Shown: positions 17,302 through 25,381, numbered from the stretch's first letter. The stretch: DNA of 36,282 nt from Omnitrophica bacterium GWA2_41_15 (GCA_919902675.1 CAKKRH010000044.1:1-36282), one strand, 5' to 3'. Notes: a model not told the origin generated them from the letters alone. Numbers and translations: made by a program.

Positions 17302-17664
17302 TTATGAAGGGCGGGGTTCATTATTTTTATCTCCGGTTACAGGCTCAATTATAGGGTCGTATCCGCCCAAAGAAAGGGGATTACAACGTAAAATCCGAAA
17401 AAAACCCCGGCAACTACCCTTGAACAGGCCAAAATGACTAATTGCCTGAATAAAATAGTGGGAACAAGAGGGATAAAACCGGCAGGAAGAAACAAGCCTT
17501 AAAGAAACAATTCGCTGATAAAGCCTTATAAGCTGGACAATAAAATAAACAAAAAATAGCTTTATCCTGATAAGTCCTTTTCCAAAAAAAAGCAAACTTA
17601 AAGCTCCCCGCCGGATGAACAGGCCCGCGACTTTGCCTCCTGAGGATTCAGTCGGAATCTTCAA
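17302..17664 (-). CDS. yidD: YidD family membrane insertion efficiency factor
   Basis: LIRLYQRIVSLRLVSSCRFYPSCSHYFIQAISHFG...GFFRILRCNPLSLGGYDPI; true start may be downstream of the ORF start. Confidence 0.9.
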   Translation of the reverse strand: MKIPTESSGGKVAGLFIRRGALSLLFFGKGLIRIKLFFVYFIVQLIRLYQRIVSLRLVSSCRFYPSCSHYFIQAISHFGLFKGSCRGFFRILRCNPLSLGGYDPIIEPVTGDKNNEPRPS

Positions 17665-17669
17665 GCTCC

Positions 17670-17807
17670 TTAAAAAGTCAACCGTTTTCTTCCTTTTTGC
17701 CGTCTACGCTTAATAGTGTCTCTGCCATTAGCGGTCTTCATCTTCCGACGAAAACCATGCACGCGTTTGCCTTTTATATTTGTAGGTGTTGTAAGATGTT
17801 TTTTCAT
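17670..17807 (-). CDS. rpmH: 50S ribosomal protein L34
   Basis: Translated by hand: [45 protein letters not shown] (45 aa). Absent from the supplied ORF track because it is short. Confidence 0.93.
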   Translation of the reverse strand: MKKHLTTPTNIKGKRVHGFRRKMKTANGRDTIKRRRQKGRKRLTF

Positions 17808-17991
17808 AGTTTTTCAATTATAGCACAATCTCCAAACTCGTCAAGACCTTTCCTTAATGGGAAGCAACCAGTCAGTTAACGTGGGAAAAATTGTTACGAA
17901 ACCTGAGAAGCGTAAATTTATGCTACCCCACTTACTGACGCATTGCGCTTACTACCCCCCAAGAGACTGTGCCAAATGAGCATTTTTTGAG

Positions 17992-18053
17992 GGATAGGCG
18001 GGACATTCTTGTCCCGCTCTCGACGAGGCGGGGTTAGAAAACCCCGCCTATCC
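17992..18053. repeat. Nested inverted repeat
   Basis: GGATAGGCGGGACATTCTTGTCCCGCTCTCGACGAGGCGGGGTTAGAAAACCCCGCCTATCC; outer arms GGATAGGCGGG/CCCGCCTATCC plus two internal hairpins. Confidence 0.85.
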
Positions 18054-18112
18054 GGCAAGAAAAAGCCATTATGACCCAGTCTCCCAAGGGTGGGGAGAGA
18101 AGGAGCAATGTC

Positions 18113-18141
18113 TTGACAACTTCTGATTTATATGGTATATT
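18113..18141 (+). promoter_or_regulatory. Sigma70-type promoter
   Basis: TTGACA-N17-TATATT. Confidence 0.85.
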
Positions 18142-18147
18142 TTAATT

Positions 18148-18494
18148 AGAGATTAGTAGTGGAAGCATAAGGGTAAAGTTAGTACATGGCGCTGGAATTT
18201 AGCTAGCGCCATTTTAATGCAGAAGTTACTCAAATTGCTGAAAAGAGCATACCATTGCGCAAGGATGGGGCGCCCGCCTGCCGAAAGCACAGGGGTCATA
18301 AGTATGTGCCTTAAGGAAAAGCGGGTCTGCCAACCGCGGCTAATAACGGCGGGCAGGCAAAACTAATAGGGCCCGGATAGACTCATAAGCGATCCTCCGG
18401 GTAGCCAGTTGCCAGCAAGAAAGTTACCCGTTCTTCATCCAAATAAACTATTGAAGAATTGCTTGCGGATGTGCGGATGGAGAAGGGGTTTTTT
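18148..18494 (+). ncRNA. Unidentified structured RNA / candidate riboswitch-like attenuator
   Basis: Promoter at 18113, multiple hairpins (ATGGCGCT/AGCGCCAT; GCCTGCC/GGCAGGC; CCCGGA/TCCGGG), closing helix GGGTAA/TTACCC, and a terminator hairpin overlapping the closing helix; no long ORF. Confidence 0.65.
18426..18494 (+). terminator. Intrinsic terminator of the unidentified RNA
   Basis: ACCCGTTCTTCATCC ... GGATGGAGAAGGGGT followed by TTTTTT. Confidence 0.75.
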
Positions 18495-18633
18495 ATTTGA
18501 AAAAGATTAGCGGCATTCATAAGTTAAAAAAGAAGCTTTCCTGAACTTTGCAGCAACCTTTTTTTGTAATCTATTATTCTTCATTGTGTTAAGACAAAAT
18601 TTTGCACACTGGTTAAATTCATCAAAGAAAGCT

Positions 18634-18720
18634 TCTGATTACAGCGATTAAGTTAGATTACACAGATTAAATCAACGACGAGAAAATCTCTGTAATCTTT
18701 AAATAATCTCTGTAATCAAG
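18634..18720. repeat. GATTACA-type degenerate inverted/tandem repeat
   Basis: GATTACAGCGATTAAGTTAGATTACACAGATT ... AATCTCTGTAATCTTTAAATAATCTCTGTAATC. Confidence 0.7.
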
Positions 18721-18765
18721 TTCTTTCCAATTACTACAAACTTGGGAAAGAACTTTAAAAAAATA

Positions 18766-18794
18766 TTGACAATATTCTAAGTATATGTTATTAA
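18766..18794 (+). promoter_or_regulatory. Possible promoter of the prepilin gene
   Basis: TTGACA-N17-TATTAA, then RBS GGAGGTG and ATG at 18815. Confidence 0.5.
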
Positions 18795-18814
18795 TAAAAA
18801 TACGGAGGTGGCAA

Positions 18815-19180
18815 ATGAATAAAGAAAAAGGCTTTACAATGATTGAGTTGGTTATGGTTATCGTTATCATCGGTATCTTGGCCGCGATCGCAATACCCAG
18901 ATTTATGGATTTAAGGGCTAGCGCCAGACAGGCAGCCTGCCAGTCAAGTGGCGGAGCACTAAGAGCGGCTATATCTAATTATTATGCCAGCATTATAATT
19001 GGCAGTCCCGGCAACCCAACCAGATGGCCTACCGCCTGTACCCAGGCCGTTTTAGGCACCTATGTCCAATCCTGGCCGGCAGCTCCCACAACCAGTGCCG
19101 TCGGAGGTTGGAATGCCGCCACCGTTTACGATTCCAGCACAGGAGTGCTCAGCGTGGGCGGAGCCTGTCCTAAGCTATAA
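18815..19180 (+). CDS. Type IV prepilin / pseudopilin
   Basis: MNKEKGFTMIELVMVIVIIGILAAIAIPRF: G/F prepilin cleavage site and Glu5. Start moved to the ATG with a strong RBS. Confidence 0.92.
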   Translation: MNKEKGFTMIELVMVIVIIGILAAIAIPRFMDLRASARQAACQSSGGALRAAISNYYASIIIGSPGNPTRWPTACTQAVLGTYVQSWPAAPTTSAVGGWNAATVYDSSTGVLSVGGACPKL

Positions 19181-19200
19181 CTATATTAGCAATCAGGCAA

Positions 19201-19234
19201 AAAAAGGGAGAAAAGTAATTTTCTCCCTTTTTTT
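19201..19234 (+). terminator. Intrinsic terminator after prepilin
   Basis: AAAGGGAGAAAA-GTAA-TTTTCTCCCTTT followed by a T-tract. Confidence 0.9.
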
Positions 19235-19250
19235 GTTGGAATAATCCGCA

Positions 19251-21281
19251 ATGAATAAAGATCAAAGAAGCCTCCTGGCAGTTATGGCAATCTTTGCGGC
19301 TGTTGGCTTGGCTTATTTCAACAGTTTATCCAATCCTTTTATTTTTGACGACAGGCATACTATCGTCGAGAATAATTATATTAAACACCGAGAAACCCTT
19401 CCTAATCTTTTTACTAATAAAATAACCAGCTTTCCCATAACCAAAGGAATGTGGCGGCCGCTTTTAATGCTTAGCTTTGCTTTTAATTATTTTATCTCCG
19501 GCCTAAGCCCTCACAGCTACCATCTCATCAATATTTTACTTCATTTTCTGAACGCGGTTCTGCTTTATCTCTTATTAGAAACATTTTTAAAAGAATTAAG
19601 CTTATGCAGGCGCTTAGGGCTTACGTTAATCTTTTGCCTGCACCCCATAAACACCGAGGCCGTAACCTACATCTCCAGCCGTTCGGTAACCATGTGCGCG
19701 TTCTTTATTTTATCCGGACTCTATAGCTATATCCGCTGGCGTCAAGACAAAAAACCATATTTCCTTATATTGAGCCTGGCAAGCTATATTCTAGCCCTCA
19801 TGACTAAAGAAATCGCCTTAATCCTACCGATGTTGATTATCACTTACGAATTTATTTACAATAAAAACTTTTGGAAGGAAAGAAAGGAGATTATTTTAGG
19901 ATTTCTGCTTTTTCTTTTAATCACTCTTGGTTATATCTTTATGATAAAGCTGATATTTAATGAAGTATTTGGGCTATTCGCGAAAGCGAAGTCCGCCTTG
20001 GCAACACGATCGCATTCTTCGAATATCCTTACTCAAGGCGCGGTATCTTTTTTCTATCTTTATCTTTTTTTCTATCCCTTCAACCTCTGCGTAGACCACA
20101 ATTTCCCGATTATCTCCAGCCTGAAGAACCCCCTGGGCGCGATTCCTTTAGCCTTGATTATAATTTTGATTTTGACTGCTCTAAGTTTAAGAAAGCGCCT
20201 GCCGCTTATCGCGCTTTCCATATTCTGGTATTTTATCTGCCTTTTGCCCCAATTTTACGGACGGTTGAATATTGTTGCCGCTGAACATCATCCGTATTTG
20301 GCTTATTTCGCCGTGTATTTTATCATTGGCTACGTCCTTTTAAAATGCAAACCAAAAAAAGAGGTATTACGTTTATTGCTTATTTTCATCCTGGGACTAT
20401 TCTTTACCTTAACCCTGCTCCGCAATTTCCAATGGAACAACGAATACGTCCTCTGGAAGGCAGAGCTGAAAGCCAACCCCGGCTCTGAAATTGCCAAAGG
20501 AAGTTTAGGATTATACCTGGTAAATAAAGGGATTGACTCGGAAGGAGAAGAGTATCTTAAGCAAGCCATAGACTCTGAGAAAAATATTGCTTCTTATCCC
20601 TCAATTCTTAATTTAGCCGCCTACTACGCCAGATTTAAAGACCAGCCTGAAAAAGCCATGGAATTATTAGTCCAATATCAAGACCGGCTATTAGAGCAGG
20701 ATTCTCTGCGCTATCTGAATACCTTAGGAATAGCCTATGCCGGAATGGGCAAGAAACAAGAGGCCAGGAAAGCCTGGGAAGACGCGCTTAAGCTTTATCC
20801 TGAGATGCCGGAAATTAAGGCAAATCTGGGATGGTGGCATATAAATAACTCTTCCGACACAAAAGAGGCTAAAGAATATTTTCTTGACGCGCTCAAAGGC
20901 AATCCCGACTCCATTAATGCCCACCTTGGCTTAGGAATGGTCTTTGAGAAAGAGGATTTACCTAAAAAAGCGATAGAAGAATATAAAAAAAGCGTTAAGA
21001 TTAATGCCGCGGATCCTAAAGCTTACTACAGATTAGGGACAGTCTACGCTCAAAAACTGCTGGATACCAAGGCCGAGTGGTATTTTAAAAAGACAATAGA
21101 GCTAGCCCCGGATTTTGCCCCGGCCTATTACGACCTCTGTGTATTTTATCTATTTTTATCCGAACCGGACTATCCTAAGGCTGGGGAATATTTTAACAAA
21201 GCCAAAGAGTTGGGGTTTAAGACGGATGAGAAAATCGAGAGAATTTTAGAGGAGAAACAAGAGCAGATAAAAACTGATTAA
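19251..21281 (+). CDS. TMTC/DUF1736-like membrane protein with C-terminal TPRs (possible GT-C glycosyltransferase)
   Basis: FDDRHTIVENNYIKH...WRPLLMLSFAFNYFISGLSPHSYHLINILLHFLNAVLLY N-terminus, many TMs, TPRs from ~residue 390. Confidence 0.75.
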   Translation: MNKDQRSLLAVMAIFAAVGLAYFNSLSNPFIFDDRHTIVENNYIKHRETLPNLFTNKITSFPITKGMWRPLLMLSFAFNYFISGLSPHSYHLINILLHFLNAVLLYLLLETFLKELSLCRRLGLTLIFCLHPINTEAVTYISSRSVTMCAFFILSGLYSYIRWRQDKKPYFLILSLASYILALMTKEIALILPMLIITYEFIYNKNFWKERKEIILGFLLFLLITLGYIFMIKLIFNEVFGLFAKAKSALATRSHSSNILTQGAVSFFYLYLFFYPFNLCVDHNFPIISSLKNPLGAIPLALIIILILTALSLRKRLPLIALSIFWYFICLLPQFYGRLNIVAAEHHPYLAYFAVYFIIGYVLLKCKPKKEVLRLLLIFILGLFFTLTLLRNFQWNNEYVLWKAELKANPGSEIAKGSLGLYLVNKGIDSEGEEYLKQAIDSEKNIASYPSILNLAAYYARFKDQPEKAMELLVQYQDRLLEQDSLRYLNTLGIAYAGMGKKQEARKAWEDALKLYPEMPEIKANLGWWHINNSSDTKEAKEYFLDALKGNPDSINAHLGLGMVFEKEDLPKKAIEEYKKSVKINAADPKAYYRLGTVYAQKLLDTKAEWYFKKTIELAPDFAPAYYDLCVFYLFLSEPDYPKAGEYFNKAKELGFKTDEKIERILEEKQEQIKTD

Positions 21282-22237
21282 CTAAGAAAAGGATATTCTT
21301 TTCTTCTTTCTTTTACAAACATACTCTTGCCGAAGTTTTTCTGGGCAAAATCGTTTAGCTCAACGGCAATCTGGATTACCTGGGCGGGATTAATGAATGG
21401 GTAATATTCGTTGGTAACAATACCAATATGCACCCTCAGGAGGGGAATCTTTAAAATTTCGCCTTTGCGGCTTTTCAATAAGATGTGGCCGCGGATCCTG
21501 TCTTCCTCATCATAAAAAGAAAGAATATTAGCATCAAAATCTTTAATTATTTTATTAGCGATTATTTCCGCTCCCTCGGGAAAAGTAATAAAGAGAAAAT
21601 CGTCTCCCTGAGGATGGGCCAGGAAATCCGTCGGGCTTCCCAGCTCGCTCATTGCCCGGCTAATCAGACCAAAGGTAAATTCAATCACCTCATCGCCCCT
21701 TTTAAAACCGTAGCGGCGGTTAAAATCCTTGAAATTAAGCAGGTCTACGGAGCAAACCGCGGTTACGCTCTTGGCGTCTATCCTTTTTTGCAGTTCCTTA
21801 AGTAAGCCCGCCTGTCCGGGAAGACGGGTTATAGGATTCACATCCTGCTGGCGCATAGCCCGGTGCAGATTCAACTTCACCCTTAATAGAAATTCCTCTT
21901 CTATGGTTGACTTCTGGAGATAATCATCCGCTCCCGAATAAATCACTTTTCCTACGGTCAGCGGCCCGGTTTCTTCAAGGATGAATATAAGCGGGGTATG
22001 GACAAACATATAGTTTCTTCTTAGCGCCTTGCAGATATCCATGCCGTTAATATGAGGGGACTGGAAGTTAGTAATGACCAAATCCGGGAGATAGCCGCCT
22101 AAACCGGCCAAAGCTTCTTCCTGGGTGAAATAAGTTTTGACATCGTAGTTTTCACCGACTAAAATCAAAGACATATATTCCTGAATGCCTTGGTCTTCAG
22201 CAATAAGGGCGATTTTTAGATTTTTTTCTTCAGCCAT
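21278..22237 (-). CDS. Response-regulator receiver (degenerate) plus GGDEF-like domain
   Basis: Receiver-like N-terminus with DLVITNFQSP (usual Asp position is Asn); GGDEF-like ITRLPGQAGLLKEL... with QGDDF signature. Confidence 0.75.
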   Translation of the reverse strand: MAEEKNLKIALIAEDQGIQEYMSLILVGENYDVKTYFTQEEALAGLGGYLPDLVITNFQSPHINGMDICKALRRNYMFVHTPLIFILEETGPLTVGKVIYSGADDYLQKSTIEEEFLLRVKLNLHRAMRQQDVNPITRLPGQAGLLKELQKRIDAKSVTAVCSVDLLNFKDFNRRYGFKRGDEVIEFTFGLISRAMSELGSPTDFLAHPQGDDFLFITFPEGAEIIANKIIKDFDANILSFYDEEDRIRGHILLKSRKGEILKIPLLRVHIGIVTNEYYPFINPAQVIQIAVELNDFAQKNFGKSMFVKERRKEYPFLS

Positions 22238-22306
22238 GTTTATTATTATACAACAGCTTAAGAAAAAAGGTAGTTTTTTCTTGGATTTTTGTTAGAATAA
22301 ACCAAT

Positions 22307-23161
22307 ATGAACAACTTTGAAATAATTATCCCCGCCTATAACGAAGAAGAAAATATTTCCGGGCTTATCCGGATGATTAAAGAAACCGTGGGAGAATCCG
22401 GAAAAATCACGGTAATAGACGATGCCTCAGAAGACAAAACCGCCGAAATCGCCGCCCAGGGCGGAGCCGAGGTTATCAGGCATCCCTACCGCATCGGTAA
22501 CGGCGCCTGCGTCAAAACCGGATTAAGGCGCTCGGAGGCTGATATAGTCGTATGTATGGATGCCGACGGCCAACACTCACCCGAAGACATTCCTAAATTG
22601 CTTTCCCAAATGGAAAATTTTGATATGATTATCGGCGCGCGGGATTTCTCTAAATTGACCTCGCGGAATATGGCCAATAAGCTTTACAACCTTTTTGCCG
22701 GTTATGTTACCTTATTTAAAATCCAGGACTTGACCAGCGGATTCCGGGCAGTCAAGAGGAGAGAGGCATTAAAATTTCTCTATCTTCTACCGAATTCATT
22801 TTCTTATCCTACCACCCTGACTTTATCTTTTCTAAAAACCGGAAGAACCATAAAATATATTCCCACAGCATCTTCCGCCAGAAAATCCGGAAAAAGCAAA
22901 ATAAATTTAACCAAGGACGGAACGCGATTTTTCCTCATTATCCTGAAAATCGCCATTTTCTTTTCTCCCTTAAGAGTATTCCTGCCTTTGAGCGCCTTGT
23001 GCTTTTGCGCCGGCGGGCTTTACTATCTCTACACCTTTCTTAACTCCCACCGCTTCACCAATATGAGCGCCCTCCTGTTAACCACCTCCATAATCATCTT
23101 TATGCTTGGGCTGGTCTCCGAACAAATTGCCCAGCTGCGTTTAGAGCGAACCGAAGACTAA
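22307..23161 (+). CDS. Family 2 glycosyltransferase (DPM1/dolichyl-phosphate mannosyltransferase-like)
   Basis: NFEIIIPAYNEEENISGLIRMI; DDASEDKT; DADGQHSPEDI; C-terminal TM segments. Confidence 0.88.
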   Translation: MNNFEIIIPAYNEEENISGLIRMIKETVGESGKITVIDDASEDKTAEIAAQGGAEVIRHPYRIGNGACVKTGLRRSEADIVVCMDADGQHSPEDIPKLLSQMENFDMIIGARDFSKLTSRNMANKLYNLFAGYVTLFKIQDLTSGFRAVKRREALKFLYLLPNSFSYPTTLTLSFLKTGRTIKYIPTASSARKSGKSKINLTKDGTRFFLIILKIAIFFSPLRVFLPLSALCFCAGGLYYLYTFLNSHRFTNMSALLLTTSIIIFMLGLVSEQIAQLRLERTED

Positions 23162-23260
23162 CACGCGCTCATATTAATTTTAGATAACACGAAGTAATTA
23201 TCTACGACAACCTTTCGCGATTTAGCGGCGTAAACAATAGTTTTTCAACATCCTCAAGTT

Positions 23261-24063
23261 ATGAGCGGCGAAAGAATATACCCTGAAGAAATAAAAACTC
23301 CGGAGGAATATCTTATTTACTTAAAAGAGGTATTCATATATACCTGGTGCAAAGAGAAAATATCACAAAATGACTGTTGTTTAGATGCCGGATGCGGAGA
23401 GGGATACGGAACCAAATTGTTATCCTCCGCGGTAAAAAAAATAGTCGGCATAGATATAGATAAAAAAATCATCGGGAAGGCCTCAAAAAAATACGCCGGC
23501 AATAACCGCGCGTATCAACTTTATGACGGTAAAACTATTCCCTTTGCCGATAATTATTTTGATATGATTGTTTCTTTCCACGCGATAGAGCACATTAAGA
23601 ATGACATTGGTTTTATAGATGAAATGTATCGCGTGCTAAAAGATAACGGCCGGCTTATTATCACCACTCCCAATAAAGCTATCCGGCTTGCGGGAAATAT
23701 GCCCAGCTGGAATGTGTTCCATATCCGCGAATATACCCCGGATGAACTAAAAAGGCTTCTCACTAAAAGATTTAAGGAGGTTGCCATCTTAGGCATAGAC
23801 GCTGTTTCTGAAGTAAAAAACTCGAAAAGGAAAGAATCAAAAAAAACTTAAAGATAGCATCTTACGATTTCTTAAATTTAAGAAGGGCATTCCCCGCGCG
23901 CCTTATGTCTTTTTTCATAAGAATGTTTCGTTCCATAAAAAATCAGAAGAAAAATCACGCGCTTGAGGCACTTGACAAAAGATATAAAAATCCTTCTGCT
24001 GTTTACAAAATAACACTTAAGCCGGATGAGGCGTTAGATATCTTAGGAATCTGCGTAAAATAA
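23261..24063 (+). CDS. Class I SAM-dependent methyltransferase, apparently frameshifted near 23815-23821
   Basis: Methyltransf_11 motifs (CCLDAGCGEGYGTKLL, IVSFHAIEHI). Frame 0 ends at 23851; the -1 frame continues KLEKERIKKNLKIASYDFLNLRRAFPARLMSFFIRMF...DEALDILGICVK* to 24063. Confidence 0.75.
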
Positions 24064-24100
24064 CCCTGTCTAAGGAAGCCTTATTATTTGAGATAAAACA

Positions 24101-25201
24101 ATGATTCATATTATAATCGGCACCAAGGCCCAGTTGATCAAGATGATCCCCATAATCAAAGGCCTGAAAAAAAATGGCATAGGTTTTAATCTTATTGATT
24201 TGGGACAACATTCACTCATCGCTCAAGACTTAAGGGAAGAATTTGATCTTGATGAACCGGATTATTTTCTTTCTAAAGGAACAAATATCGCCACCGTAAA
24301 ACAAGCCGCGGTTTGGATCGCGAAAATTTTTTTCAGAAGCTTATCGGTATCCTGGATAAAAAAAGAGCTTTTTTTAAATAAAGGCGGTGTCTGCCTTATC
24401 CACGGAGACACGCTTTCAACTTTAATCGGGCTTTACCTGGCCAAGAGGGCAAAGCTAAAGACGGCCCATATCGAAGCCGGACTGCGCTCATTTTGCTGGC
24501 GGGAGCCGTTTCCCGAAGAAATTTTTAGGCTTATCGCGATGAGATTTTCCGATATCTTGTTCGCGCCTTCGGAATGGGCTTTTAATAACCTGAAAAATAT
24601 GGGATTTAAAAATAAGGCGATTTTGATTCCGGGAAATACCGGGGAGGAATCGGCCGAAATCAGCGCTTCCAATAAAAAAATCCGCCTTGATTTAAAAACG
24701 GAGAGTTTTTGCCTGTTTACTTTCCATAGAATAGAAAATATTCTTTTTAAGAAACGGCTGAGACTGGTGGTAGAAACACTTTTAAAGATTTCTTCCCTGA
24801 TGCCGGTGATATTTATCCAGCATCCGCCGACCCTAAACAACCTAAGGAAAACCGGTCTCATTAACAGGCTTGAGGGAATAAAGAATATCCATTATCATAA
24901 AATACTCTCCCACGGCCAATTCTTGAGTCTGCTTAAAAAATGCGATTTTGTGGTTACTGACGGCGGAAGCGTTCAAGAAGAAGCCTTTTATTTAGGCAAG
25001 CCCTGCCTGCTCTTAAGAAAGCGCACTGAAAGAAAAGAAGGATTAGGGGAAAACACGGTTTTGTCAGGTTTAGACCAAAATAAAATTGATTATTTTCTTA
25101 AATCTTACGCGAGCCTTCGGCGAGAAGCGGCTTTTTTAAATATTCCCGGACCATCCGCTAAAATTATAGAAAAACTGCTGAAATACTCCAGAAATAGCTA
25201 A
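24101..25201 (+). CDS. UDP-N-acetylglucosamine 2-epimerase family protein (divergent WecB-like)
   Basis: IIIGTKAQLIKMIPIIKGL; LIHGDTLSTLIGLYLAKRAKLKTAHIEAGLRS; TDGGSVQEEAFYLGKPCLLLRKRTERKEGL. Confidence 0.85.
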   Translation: MIHIIIGTKAQLIKMIPIIKGLKKNGIGFNLIDLGQHSLIAQDLREEFDLDEPDYFLSKGTNIATVKQAAVWIAKIFFRSLSVSWIKKELFLNKGGVCLIHGDTLSTLIGLYLAKRAKLKTAHIEAGLRSFCWREPFPEEIFRLIAMRFSDILFAPSEWAFNNLKNMGFKNKAILIPGNTGEESAEISASNKKIRLDLKTESFCLFTFHRIENILFKKRLRLVVETLLKISSLMPVIFIQHPPTLNNLRKTGLINRLEGIKNIHYHKILSHGQFLSLLKKCDFVVTDGGSVQEEAFYLGKPCLLLRKRTERKEGLGENTVLSGLDQNKIDYFLKSYASLRREAAFLNIPGPSAKIIEKLLKYSRNS

Positions 25202-25209
25202 TATTTAAC

Positions 25210-25238
25210 TTGACTCTCGTGTAGTTGTATTCTATAAT
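25210..25238 (+). promoter_or_regulatory. Sigma70 promoter for the chemosensory operon
   Basis: TTGACT-N17-TATAAT, ~145 bp upstream of cheY. Confidence 0.85.
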
Positions 25239-25274
25239 TCAATTGAGGTTATCACACTTAGTAAGTTAAAGACG

Positions 25275-25314
25275 GTGTCAGTGCCTGCCTGCTTTAGCAG
25301 GCAGGCACTGACAC
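25275..25314 (+). repeat. Perfect 18-bp hairpin in the chemosensory leader
   Basis: GTGTCAGTGCCTGCCTGC-TTTA-GCAGGCAGGCACTGACAC. Confidence 0.95.
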
Positions 25315-25381
25315 TTCGCTATAACTTATGAGGCGCTTTTTCGCGCGGTATAAGTTATATGCTCATTGAGGAGAATAAGAT

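Noticed and set aside
17542-17664. N-terminal part of the yidD ORF as a remnant RnpA
   Set aside because: MKIPTESSGGKVAGLFIRRGALSLLFFGKGLIRIK lacks any recognisable RnpA motif such as the conserved RNR-containing helix.
17808-18112. oriC call
   Set aside because: No clear TTATNCACA cluster or dnaA gene seen; reported only as a low-interest hypothesis.
18356-18413. c-di-GMP-I (GEMM) riboswitch, because of GGCAAAACTAATAGGGCCCGG...CCGGGTAGCCAGTTGCC
   Set aside because: Superficially similar to the 3' half of GEMM, but the first hairpin with GAAA tetraloop and the joining GGGACGCAAAGCC sequence are absent. Worth a cmscan but not claimed.
18148-18494. RNase P RNA, tmRNA, SRP RNA or group I/II intron as identity of the orphan RNA
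   Set aside because: Conserved cores (GAGGAAAGTC/ACAGAA, tmRNA tRNA-like ends, the SRP GGAAGGAAGCAGC loop, intron domain V or P7 motifs) were not found.
25321-25358. Second che-leader hairpin as an intrinsic terminator
   Set aside because: No T-tract follows; it precedes the cheY RBS.
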